From Flavobacteriales bacterium (GTDB lineage Bacteria; Bacteroidota; Bacteroidia; Flavobacteriales_F; PHOS-HE28), in contig JADJAA010000005.1 in NCBI GenBank assembly GCA_016704485.1, positions 34,738 through 98,737 on the forward strand: a stretch of 64,000 nt of DNA, in the 5' to 3' direction. The position numbers and the translations under genes are program-made. Shown in pieces: positions 56,603 through 64,000 of this stretch (its first letter is position 1; each line of letters opens with the position of its first letter). The notes beneath the pieces are model-generated. The model was not told the DNA's origin. It saw only the letters and a program-made list of their open reading frames with translations, and did not search any database.

Positions 56603-58192
56603 CTACTTCTTCAACTGAAGCGCAACTTGGTCCGCAACGCGTTGGCCATCCATCGCTGCACTTACAATTCCGCCAGCATATCCGGCACCTTCTCCACATG
56701 GATATAAGCCGCTGATCTCCACGTGCTCCAACGTGTTCGGGTCACGCGGGATGCGCACAGGAGAGCTTGTTCGCGATTCCACAGCAACGACGACCGCCTC
56801 ATTGGTGAGGTATCCGCGCATTTTCTGACCGAAAGCTTTCAGACCGTTCCGTAACCGGCTGGCGATCTCTTGTGGCAGTAGTTCATGCACGGAATACGAC
56901 GTAATGCCCGGTAAATAACTGCATGCTGGGAGGTCGGTCGAAAGCTTGCCTTCAATGAAATCGACCATGCGTTGTGCGGGTGCTGTTTGCCGTTTTCCGC
57001 CAGCGACCCATGCAGCATGTTCTACGCTTTGTTGGAAAAGCATCCCACTGAGCGGATCTTCGTGGGTGCCGGTAGGTGCCGTGACCACAATGCCGGAGTT
57101 AGCGAAGGGATTATTGCGTTTGCTCGGACTCCATCCATTGGTCACCACCTCCTCCTGTTCCGTGGCGCAGGGTGCGATGATGCCACCCGGACACATGCAG
57201 AATGAATACACGCCAAGTCCTTCGACCTGCTGCACCAAGCTATAGCTGGCCGGTGGGAGGTACGGATCGCGCACCTTGCAATGGTATTGAGCGGCATCGA
57301 TGATCGCTTGCGGATGTTCAATGCGCACACCCATGGCAAAGTCCTTGCGTTCGATACGGATCTGTTTTGCATGCAGCATCCGGAACACATCGCGGGCCGA
57401 GTGACCGGTGGCCAATACCACCGCATCGCTGCGGTATTCGTTTCCATTTGCTGTGATGACACCGCGAACATGATCGTTCTCCACGATGAGGTCCACCACG
57501 TGGCAATTGAAATGTACAAGACCACCAGCAGCAACAATCGCTTCGCGCATGGCCGTGATGATCCCCGGTAATTTATTGGTACCGATGTGCGGATGGGCGT
57601 CCACCAGGATATCCGGAGGTGCACCATAAGCAACGAATAGATTGAGCACCTCTCTCACATCACCGCGTTTGTGGCTACGTGTGTAGAGCTTTCCATCGCT
57701 ATACGTACCGGCACCGCCCTCACCGAAACAATAATTGCTGTTCGGATCGACGATATGCTCACGGTTTATTGCTGCTAGGTCCCTTCGTCGATCACGCACA
57801 TTCTTGCCGCGTTCCAGAATAATGGGCCGCAAACCGTTGCTAATAGCGCGCAATGCCGCAAATAGTCCAGCAGGGCCGCAACCAATGATCAGCACGGTGG
57901 GAGCCGAACTCACATCTGGTAAAGCAGGTGGGTCGTAGGATACGTGTTGCTCAACTTCCGTTGAAACAAGCACGCGCAATTGGAACCGCGGGTGCTTGCT
58001 GCGTGCATCAATTGAACGCTTCAAGATCCTTGATGTACCAACTTCGCTCAATGCGAAACCAGCAGCTTCTGCGGCGGCATCGCGCACCAATACGGGGTCA
58101 TTGGCCTCAGCAGGGGATAGCAGTATATCCACGGTCCTTTCCAAGCGGCCAAGGTAGGGAGGTTGTTGGATAACGGTATTTGGTTCAAGCAC
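56603..58192 (-). CDS. FAD-dependent oxidoreductase (COG2509-like)
   Basis: The 529-residue flavoprotein has a short N-terminal domain, then an FAD-binding Rossmann motif (VLIIGCGPAGLFAALRA near 104), CFGEGGAGTYSDGKLYTR and a C-terminal FAD contact (GLYPCGEGAGYAGGIVSAAM). These match the uncharacterised COG2509 dehydrogenases. The substrate is unknown. It runs convergent with the RNA methyltransferase gene and precedes nothing on its strand within 16 bases; the downstream neighbour on its left is that convergent gene. The gene is intact and of normal length. Confidence 0.9.
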   Translation of the reverse strand: MLEPNTVIQQPPYLGRLERTVDILLSPAEANDPVLVRDAAAEAAGFALSEVGTSRILKRSIDARSKHPRFQLRVLVSTEVEQHVSYDPPALPDVSSAPTVLIIGCGPAGLFAALRAISNGLRPIILERGKNVRDRRRDLAAINREHIVDPNSNYCFGEGGAGTYSDGKLYTRSHKRGDVREVLNLFVAYGAPPDILVDAHPHIGTNKLPGIITAMREAIVAAGGLVHFNCHVVDLIVENDHVRGVITANGNEYRSDAVVLATGHSARDVFRMLHAKQIRIERKDFAMGVRIEHPQAIIDAAQYHCKVRDPYLPPASYSLVQQVEGLGVYSFCMCPGGIIAPCATEQEEVVTNGWSPSKRNNPFANSGIVVTAPTGTHEDPLSGMLFQQSVEHAAWVAGGKRQTAPAQRMVDFIEGKLSTDLPACSYLPGITSYSVHELLPQEIASRLRNGLKAFGQKMRGYLTNEAVVVAVESRTSSPVRIPRDPNTLEHVEISGLYPCGEGAGYAGGIVSAAMDGQRVADQVALQLKK

Positions 58193-58211
58193 TCCGGAGC
58201 AACGAGGAGTT

Positions 58212-58943
58212 CTACCCTTCGAACGTAAACGTCAATACCCAGACCTTCGAACGAAGGCTTTGAATGGGCCTACTGAATCGTGTATCGTCGTCGATCAACA
58301 AATTCGGGATCCCTATTCCGGTCTTGAGCTCAATGCCGAATTTGAAATAGGGGAGGAACATATCGAAACCACCGCCCACTTCGGCAGCATAATCGTTCTT
58401 TTTCAGTTTGATCACCCCGTCATCCAGATCCTGATTCACATCTTTTTGGCTTGCCATATCGATTCCGAAATGACCACCAGCGATCAAGTATGCGGCGAAA
58501 TTGTTGATCCTATCACTACGAAGTTTTACAAGCAGCGGAAATTCCAAGTAGGTACTTTCCACCTGTTTTTGAAAATAGACAGAACCAAGATCCGGGTCCC
58601 GGAATTCATATTGCAGGATCCTGTCCTGGAACGAAAGGGTAGGTAAGAACCGCAGGCTCAGGTTCTTGGTCATGTTCAGCGATGCAACGATCCCCAGATT
58701 GAAACCGGGTTGTTTCTGATGCTGCATTTCCAACAACGAGTCCCCGAACACCGAGTTTGGTTTCAAGCGCGTATAGAAGTCGCTGGTGTTGTAGCTGAGC
58801 AGGAACCCGAAATGAAAACGACGCTGATCGAAGTTTGGCATGTTCTTGACCTTGATACCCTTGACCCCCTGCGCACTGGACCCTAGAGAGGCCAGCAGGA
58901 AAAACAGTGGTAGCAATGTTCGAAAAAACCTATTCAGACGCAT
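58212..58943 (-). CDS. porT: PorT, type IX secretion-associated outer membrane protein
   Basis: The 243-residue barrel protein has a signal peptide (MRLNRFFRTLLPLFFLLASL ... SSAQ) and features of PorT/SprT: FHFGFLLSYNTSDFYTRL, GFNLGIVASLNMTKNLSLRF, TYLEFPLLVKLRSDRINN and a terminal VWVLTFTFEG strand. PorT is needed for T9SS in Porphyromonas and Flavobacterium. The location next to ubiE is conserved in Bacteroidetes and strengthens the call. I use 58943 as start, since the longer reading to 59012 puts 23 residues before the signal peptide. It would support export of the seven T9SS cargos in this window. Confidence 0.88.
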   Translation of the reverse strand: MRLNRFFRTLLPLFFLLASLGSSAQGVKGIKVKNMPNFDQRRFHFGFLLSYNTSDFYTRLKPNSVFGDSLLEMQHQKQPGFNLGIVASLNMTKNLSLRFLPTLSFQDRILQYEFRDPDLGSVYFQKQVESTYLEFPLLVKLRSDRINNFAAYLIAGGHFGIDMASQKDVNQDLDDGVIKLKKNDYAAEVGGGFDMFLPYFKFGIELKTGIGIPNLLIDDDTRFSRPIQSLRSKVWVLTFTFEG

Positions 58944-59012
58944 AGTATGGGCAACGAAATTAAGCACGGATCCGTATGTGGCCTTATGCATGACCAAACG
59001 GTTGTGAACCAT

Positions 59013-59729
59013 CTATTTGCGGCCAGTGTACAGAGAAGCAATTCCTCCGGTCAATGACTCGGCCTTGCATTCGCGCAACCCGGCGCTGACCATGATCTTC
59101 AGGAAGTCCGAGCCTTCAGGGAACGCCTCAACACTTTTCGGTAGGTACGAATATGCCGCGCAGTCCTTGCTTACCGCTTTACCAACAAAGGGCATTACAC
59201 GGTGGAAGTAGAACCGGAACAATTGCTTCATAGGCGTTTTCTGCGGCTTCGAGAATTCCAGCACGAAAAGCCTCCCATTGGCCTTGAGCACCCGCTGCAT
59301 TTCAGTGATCCCGCGTTGGAGTTCTTCAAAATTCCGAACACCGAAAGCAACTGTGATCGCATCGAATGTTCCATCCGGGAATGGCAGGGCAACGGAATCT
59401 GCTTGTTGCAGTTTGATCTGATGGTCCAACCCTTTTTTGGTCACTTTCGTGCGGCCATGGCTCAACATGCCTTCAGAAATATCAACGCCGATCACTTCAG
59501 GAACGTGCTTGGCGGCCATGATAGCCAGGTCCGCGGTACCCGTAGCGACATCGAGTAATTTCTGAACGGGTTCCTTGGTCACTTCGCGCATCACTTTCCG
59601 GCGCCAGCCTTGGTCAATACCCAGTGAGAATAGGCGATTCAGCAGGTCGTACTTCGGCGAGATCGCATCGAACATCTGCTCCACTTGTTGCCGTTTGGAG
59701 CCATCCGGGGAATATGGTGTAACGGTCAT
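59013..59729 (-). CDS. ubiE: Demethylmenaquinone methyltransferase
   Basis: The 238-residue SAM-dependent enzyme performs the last C-methylation in menaquinone synthesis. Motifs: FDAISPKYDLLNRLFSLGID near the start, LDVATGTADLAI (SAM motif I), DISEGML, and AFGVRNFEELQRGITEMQRV, which is diagnostic of UbiE/MenG. Its ATG overlaps the TGA of the upstream kinase gene (ATGA). porT follows 69 bases downstream. Confidence 0.96.
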   Translation of the reverse strand: MTVTPYSPDGSKRQQVEQMFDAISPKYDLLNRLFSLGIDQGWRRKVMREVTKEPVQKLLDVATGTADLAIMAAKHVPEVIGVDISEGMLSHGRTKVTKKGLDHQIKLQQADSVALPFPDGTFDAITVAFGVRNFEELQRGITEMQRVLKANGRLFVLEFSKPQKTPMKQLFRFYFHRVMPFVGKAVSKDCAAYSYLPKSVEAFPEGSDFLKIMVSAGLRECKAESLTGGIASLYTGRK

Positions 59730-60724
59730 GACGGCAGTTCAAGACGGATGCATTCGCTAAGAAAACGTGTACGATCCACGGGCACGACGCCAACTTCTTC
59801 ACACACCAGACCACCGGCAAGGTTCGCCAATTCCCCGATGTGCTTGGCAGACAACCCTTGCGCCAGGGCCAATGCGGCTACCGCGATCACAGTATCGCCA
59901 GCGCCGCTGACATCTGCGATCTTCCGGCGATGCGCATCAATACGATGGGTCAATTCACCCTGATGGATATAGGTTCCGTGCTCGCTCAACGTGATCATAC
60001 TGATCGCATTTCCCAATTGCGCTTCCAATAGGTTCACGGCGTCGGAAACACTGTTGTCGCTTGTTGGATCAATATCGATCTTCAGTCCTTCGCGCAGCTC
60101 CTTCAGATTCGGTTTGAACAGTGAAACGCCCCGATAGGCAAGGAAATTCCGCTTCTTCGGATCAACGGCTACCGGAACTTTGGCCGTATTCGCTAGCTCA
60201 ATGATGCGTGCGATCGTGTTCTCCGCAAGCACGCCTTTGTTATAATCCTCCAATACGATCACGCCCGGCTTTTCCGATCCCAACAGTGCTTCAACACGAG
60301 CGATCAATGCGTTCGCATCGTTGAGCGATAGATCGTCCTCCTGTTCCTCATCAACTCGGACAATGTGCTGATGGCCACTGATCACGCGGGTTTTTACCGT
60401 GGTTCGGCGTTCGGGTGATCGAATGATGCCGGCCACTGAGAGGCCTTGTTCCTTGAATCGGAGATCCAAATTCTTCGCGTTCTCATCATCGCCCACTACG
60501 CTAACGACCACGGCATTCGCGCCAAGCGCTTTCATGTTCAATGCAACGTTGGCGGCACCACCTAAACGGGCGCTACGTTCGTGTACTTGTACTACAGGCA
60601 CAGGTGCTTCCGGGCTTATGCGTTCCACACGGCCCCAGAGGTACGCATCCACCATAACATCGCCGATCACAAGTGCCGTAGTGCGCTGCGCGCCATCGAA
60701 GAACCGTTCACTTGCGAGCGTCAT
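59726..60724 (-). CDS. rfaE1: RfaE1-type heptose 7-phosphate kinase (PfkB family)
   Basis: The 332-residue kinase has the RfaE domain I hallmarks VERISPEAPVPVV, RLGGAANVALN, KTRVISGHQHIVRVD, EDYNKGVL and the PfkB signature DVSGAGDTVIAVAALALA with its catalytic Asp. It should phosphorylate heptose 7-phosphate at C1 for ADP-heptose and LPS core synthesis. The nucleotidyltransferase half is absent, so it must be encoded elsewhere. It is translationally coupled to ubiE. Confidence 0.88.
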   Translation of the reverse strand: MTLASERFFDGAQRTTALVIGDVMVDAYLWGRVERISPEAPVPVVQVHERSARLGGAANVALNMKALGANAVVVSVVGDDENAKNLDLRFKEQGLSVAGIIRSPERRTTVKTRVISGHQHIVRVDEEQEDDLSLNDANALIARVEALLGSEKPGVIVLEDYNKGVLAENTIARIIELANTAKVPVAVDPKKRNFLAYRGVSLFKPNLKELREGLKIDIDPTSDNSVSDAVNLLEAQLGNAISMITLSEHGTYIHQGELTHRIDAHRRKIADVSGAGDTVIAVAALALAQGLSAKHIGELANLAGGLVCEEVGVVPVDRTRFLSECIRLELPS

Positions 60725-60730
60725 CTTTTA

Positions 60731-61903
60731 TCAAAGTTCACCAACTGCTTTAGCAATACGACGCAGGGCTTCAACCAGTTTATCATCGCTCGTTGCGTAG
60801 CTGATGCGAACCGTGTTATCCGCACCGAAGGACAGGCCTTCGACCAAACTCACATTGGCATTATCAAGCAGGTATAAACTAAGGTCCACGGCACCCTTGA
60901 TCGGTCCTCCGAATGAAGCGCTAACATCCGGCAACAAGTAGAATGCACCTTGCGGAACGTTGCATTTCCAACCGGGGATCTTGTTCACTCCTGCCACGAC
61001 AAGATCACGTCGCCTACGGAAATCATTGCGCATTCCAGCAAGTATCGCGGGGTCGGCCTCCACGCACGCTTTCGCAACGCGCTGTGAGATGCTATTCGCA
61101 CCGGAAGTGAATTGGCCTTGCAATTTGGTAGCAGCTTGCGCGATCCACAAGGGAGCACCCATGTACCCTAACCGCCATCCCGTAAGCGCGAACGCTTTGC
61201 TCAGTCCATTCACCGTAATGGTCCTTTCCGCCATACCGGGCAACGATCCAAAGCTGAAATGGGATCCGTCGAATACGATATGTTCGTAGATCTCATCGGC
61301 GATCACGTAGAGGTCCTTGTGCTTCGCTACTTCTTCCGCCAATGCTTCGTGTTCTGCTCTGGTAAGCACGGAACCGCTTGGGTTACAGGGGCTACTGAAC
61401 ATGAGCAACCGGGTCTTTGGCGTAATGGCCGCAGCGATCCGTTCCACAGGAACCTTCCAATCCTCTTCCAAAGTGGACCGCACGATCACGGGTATTCCAC
61501 CTGCCAATTGCACTTGTGAGGCGTAGCTCACCCAGAACGGAGCAGGTATCACCACTTCGTCGCCAGGCCCTACCAAGCTCATGATCACGTTGATCAAAGC
61601 CTGTTTGGCACCGGTACTGATCACGATCTGGTCAGGGGTGAACGAGAGACCATTGTCGCGTTCGAACTTATTGGCAATGGCCTTTCGCACATCGGCATAA
61701 CCGTTCACCGGAGAGTATTTATGCCAGTTACCGTTCAACGCTTCACGGGCGGCATCCAAAGCGAAAGCGGGTGGATCATGATCCGGTTCGCCTAGGCTCA
61801 GGTCGATGATGTCGCGGCCAGCAGCGCGCAATTCTCGGCTCCGGCGGGCCATCAGCAAGGTTGCCGATTCGGTCATCGACGAAACAATAGGGGACAGGCG
61901 CAT
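60731..61903 (-). CDS. Class I PLP-dependent aminotransferase (aspartate aminotransferase-like)
   Basis: The 390-residue fold-type I enzyme shows SLGEPDHDPP near the start, STGAKQALINV, SSPCNPSG and the PLP lysine in TVNGLSKAFALTGWRLGYMG. This matches group Ib aspartate/prephenate aminotransferases. It is six bases upstream of the kinase gene on the same strand, forming a run with rfaE1, ubiE and porT. The exact substrate (aspartate, prephenate or another) cannot be told from sequence alone. Confidence 0.93.
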   Translation of the reverse strand: MRLSPIVSSMTESATLLMARRSRELRAAGRDIIDLSLGEPDHDPPAFALDAAREALNGNWHKYSPVNGYADVRKAIANKFERDNGLSFTPDQIVISTGAKQALINVIMSLVGPGDEVVIPAPFWVSYASQVQLAGGIPVIVRSTLEEDWKVPVERIAAAITPKTRLLMFSSPCNPSGSVLTRAEHEALAEEVAKHKDLYVIADEIYEHIVFDGSHFSFGSLPGMAERTITVNGLSKAFALTGWRLGYMGAPLWIAQAATKLQGQFTSGANSISQRVAKACVEADPAILAGMRNDFRRRRDLVVAGVNKIPGWKCNVPQGAFYLLPDVSASFGGPIKGAVDLSLYLLDNANVSLVEGLSFGADNTVRISYATSDDKLVEALRRIAKAVGEL

Positions 61904-62019
61904 GCGTTGATTCTAGGTCCGTGAACGGATGTTCCGGTGTTAAGGGCGCAAAACTACATAAGCGGGACGGGGTGGTCTCGAACATCTGCGCCAGTATCCC
62001 GATATTCGTCCACGACTTT

Positions 62020-62550
62020 ATGAACATGAACGATCCTTTGATCCTGGTCCTTGTGGCCATATTGCCCTCCGTAGTGGTTTTTCTCACCTCGTTCTATGCG
62101 ATAAAACAGTTCATGGGAGCGCGACAAAGTGAGCGCGTTACGGAACTGCGGAAAGAAGATCACAAGCATGCCTTGCCTTTACGTTTACAAGCGTATGAGC
62201 GTCTTGCGCTGTTCACGGAGCGCATTTCGCCGGGTGCCTTGGTGTTGCGATTGCACAAGAGCAGCATGAGTTCCGGCTCGCTGCATAGCGCGTTGATCAG
62301 CACCATTCGGGAGGAATTTGGGCATAACGTTACCCAGCAGATCTATGTAAGCGATAAGGCGTGGTCCAAGGTGATGAAAGCCAAGGAGGAGACCATTCGG
62401 TTGATCAACTTGAGCTACGAGCAGACCGGAAACGTGAACTCCGGAACGGAATTGAGCCGCAAGATCTTTGAGAATACCGCAAAATTGTCGCACACGCCAA
62501 GTCAAGAAGCCATGCAGGCGATCAAGGAGGAAGTGCGGCGCATGTTCTGA
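62020..62550 (+). CDS. Membrane-anchored protein, function unknown
   Basis: The 176-residue protein has one N-terminal transmembrane segment (LILVLVAILPSVVVFLTSFY) followed by a charged helical, probably cytoplasmic domain with MGARQSERVTELRKEDHKHA and LPLRLQAYERLALFTERI. Proteins with this pattern are widespread in Bacteroidetes but uncharacterised. The start at 62020 (MNMNDPLIL) is favoured because the longer reading to 61921 adds a non-typical leader. It converges with meaB, whose frame-corrected stop abuts it. Confidence 0.7.
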   Translation: MNMNDPLILVLVAILPSVVVFLTSFYAIKQFMGARQSERVTELRKEDHKHALPLRLQAYERLALFTERISPGALVLRLHKSSMSSGSLHSALISTIREEFGHNVTQQIYVSDKAWSKVMKAKEETIRLINLSYEQTGNVNSGTELSRKIFENTAKLSHTPSQEAMQAIKEEVRRMF

Positions 62551-62677
62551 TCAGATCGATGCAAGTACATCCTCCGCGGCAGAAAAGGGGTCAGCACCAT
62601 TGTGTACGGCATTAACAGCATTTTCCATGGCGGCTCTCGCTTTCGGGTCTTCGCGGAAACGCTCCAAAAGGCCAGCT

Positions 62678-63550
62678 TCAACGGCTTTTGAAGCCAGTAC
62701 AGGTCTTGCTCCTGCGCTTGGCATCAAGCATACCGGATCCCTGTTCCAGCGTGAAAAGCTCCTCGATATGATCGGTTAATTCCTTGATGCCTGTGTTTGC
62801 CAAGGCATCCGTTAAGAGCACTTGCGGATGGCGGCCGTTCATGCGTTTGGGCAAATAATGGATCGCGTTGATCAGGTCACGTTGCGTGTTTTTTGCGCGT
62901 TGTAATTCCTGCGATGCTGTTTTTGTAATGGCAACGATATCCGCTGTTTCCATGATGCCCCGTTTAATTCCTTGCAGTTCATCACCTGCCCCTGCGATCA
63001 TCAGCAACAGGTTCAGATCGGTCATCCGGTCAACTTCCAATTCACTTTGGCCTACGCCCACGGTCTCGATGAGGATCCGGTCATAACCTGCAGCTTCACA
63101 TAAGGTGATCGTTTCCCGCGTTCTACGTGCCACACCGCCCAATGTGCCTGCCTTGCAGACGTGGCCGGATAAAGGCATCATCATTCTGCGCCAATTTCTC
63201 CATGCGCGTTTATCGCCAAGAATGCTGCCGCCGCTGGTTACACTGCTTGGGTCTATGGCCAGCACCGCAACTTTGTGCGTTCTCTGGATCAATTCCGTTC
63301 CCAACGCATCGATCAACGTGCTTTTACCGACTCCAGGAATGCCGGTAACACCCAGTCTGTATGCTTTTCCGCTGTACGGTGCGCACCTTGCCAGCAGTGC
63401 TTTTGCAGTGTCCCTGTCCTGGGAACGTGTGCTTTCAACAAGCGTAATGGCTTTGCCAAGGGCGCCACGATCACCAGTTCGCAAGTGTTCAAATAGTTCG
63501 TTCACGGAGCCCCCTCTGCCGGGGGGGAAGCTATTCGGCGGCTTGGTCAT
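62678..63550 (-). CDS. meaB: MeaB/ArgK-type G-protein chaperone, C-terminus frameshifted
   Basis: P-loop GTPase that protects and loads methylmalonyl-CoA mutase. Visible: Walker A GIPGVGKSTLIDALG, AIDPSSVTSGGSILGDK, LIETVGVGQSE, and the NKxD-like region ITKTASQELQRA. The open frame ends after KRRSKTCTGFKSR, which is not native. Adding one base near 62707 and one near 62684 restores QDLYWLQKAVEAGLLERF and on to LASI, stopping at 62551 and giving about 333 residues, the usual length. The C-terminal dimerisation region is therefore lost or the sequence has two errors. The mutase genes are not in this window. Confidence 0.88.
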   Translation of the reverse strand: MTKPPNSFPPGRGGSVNELFEHLRTGDRGALGKAITLVESTRSQDRDTAKALLARCAPYSGKAYRLGVTGIPGVGKSTLIDALGTELIQRTHKVAVLAIDPSSVTSGGSILGDKRAWRNWRRMMMPLSGHVCKAGTLGGVARRTRETITLCEAAGYDRILIETVGVGQSELEVDRMTDLNLLLMIAGAGDELQGIKRGIMETADIVAITKTASQELQRAKNTQRDLINAIHYLPKRMNGRHPQVLLTDALANTGIKELTDHIEELFTLEQGSGMLDAKRRSKTCTGFKSR

Positions 63551-63641
63551 GCGAACACTGAATTAACTGCATTCGGTCCGATGGAAGGATCGATCGGAAC
63601 AGTAATGCGATCAAAGGGCTTGTTGCCAGCCTGCATCCTCG

Positions 63642-64000
63642 CTAGCGATGTTCCTCCCAGTATTCTTTTGGAGTTACGATTCTCGTAGTTCTGTGCGTCT
63701 TCATGGTAAAGTCATTTGTATTTCCTGTCACAATGAAGTCAGCTTTTGAAAACTGCGCCAATTCCAAAAATCGGTTGTCTGGCAAGTCTTTCTTTCTCGA
63801 CCTTTACTTTGGCTCGTACATTTTTGGCCATTTCGATCAATCCGGCCATCAAGAAATCTGCATTAGCCGGAATCCCGGAAATCTCGTGAATTTAGGCCTC
63901 GCAAGAACTTCGATGTATTCCTTAACGATTCGGGAGAAACTCAAATGGTTGCGCCCTTCAATACAATGACGAACCAATAAGTATGGATAATTTTCTGGAT
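63642..64000 (-). pseudogene. PIN-domain toxin (VapC-like), frameshifted, running off the right edge
   Basis: Three segments in different minus-strand frames together resemble the PIN family of putative toxin-antitoxin toxins: RIVKEYIEVLARPKF (near 63910), MAGLIEMAKNVRAKVKVEK (near 63830), and LPDNRFLELAQFSKADFIVT followed by GNTNDFTMKTH up to TPKEYWEEHR and a stop at 63642. Acidic residues typical of PIN nucleases (Asp in LPDN, the Glu in KEY) are present. Two indels, near 63870 and 63795, break the frame. Either a decayed toxin gene or poor sequence near a contig end. No antitoxin was seen between this gene and meaB. Confidence 0.65.

Noticed and set aside
63703..63969. 88-residue open frame on the plus strand near the right edge
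   Set aside because: The opposite strand encodes recognisable PIN-domain segments, so this is the antisense shadow of a broken gene.

Overview
The window looks like a chromosomal segment of a Bacteroidota bacterium, most likely Flavobacteriales-like. The evidence is seven proteins with type IX secretion (T9SS) C-terminal sorting domains, a PorT homologue beside ubiE, a TamL-type lipoprotein, a Bacteroidetes-style primary sigma factor, an E. coli FbaB-like aldolase, and little sign of Shine-Dalgarno sequences. No rRNA, tRNA or CRISPR array was seen.

Layout. 1-2614: a partial DUF3822 gene overlapping a small membrane protein gene, then a divergent RecD-like helicase. 2578-13986 (minus): a compact biosynthetic operon made of a 2187-residue NRPS/PKS/aminotransferase hybrid (A-PCP-KS-AT-ACP-AMT), a 1321-residue NRPS module (C-A-PCP-TE) and an Sfp-type phosphopantetheinyl transferase. 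Its logic predicts an amino acid extended by malonate, transaminated to a beta,gamma-diamino acid, joined to a second amino acid and released. 14307-27705 (plus): two paralogous giant T9SS cargo genes separated by an intact-ended IS256-like insertion sequence with 9-bp target duplications. Both proteins carry a gingipain-like (C25) fold that appears to have lost its catalytic residues, followed by Cys-rich repeats. In the second gene about 35 of these repeats are nearly identical 117-bp units, and one missing T breaks the frame. 27755-33778 (minus): a repeat-rich CHU_C protein, pfkA, and a propeller-type T9SS cargo. 33955-37604 (plus): a TonB-dependent receptor, a lipoprotein and an L,D-transpeptidase.

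37612-48681 (minus) is mostly housekeeping: purK-purE, a beta-barrel protein, an M43 metalloprotease, a methyltransferase, rpe, sigma factor, pnp, rpsO and accD, with several clear terminators. 48907-51775 holds two more T9SS cargos; one is bracketed by two direct copies of a hairpin-containing repeat of about 90 bp. 51915-63550 holds fbaB, tamL, an rRNA/tRNA methyltransferase, an FAD oxidoreductase, porT, ubiE, an RfaE1-type kinase, an aminotransferase, a small membrane-anchored protein and meaB. The right edge carries a broken PIN-domain toxin gene.

The main caution is sequence quality. Several genes (transposase, repeat gene, meaB, PIN gene) are broken by single-base indels, nearly all of which look like missing bases in short homopolymers. 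They may be real mutations, slippage sites or assembly errors. Overall the window joins a core flavobacterial chromosome, a surface and secretion apparatus rich in T9SS cargo, and a small nonribosomal peptide-polyketide cluster.
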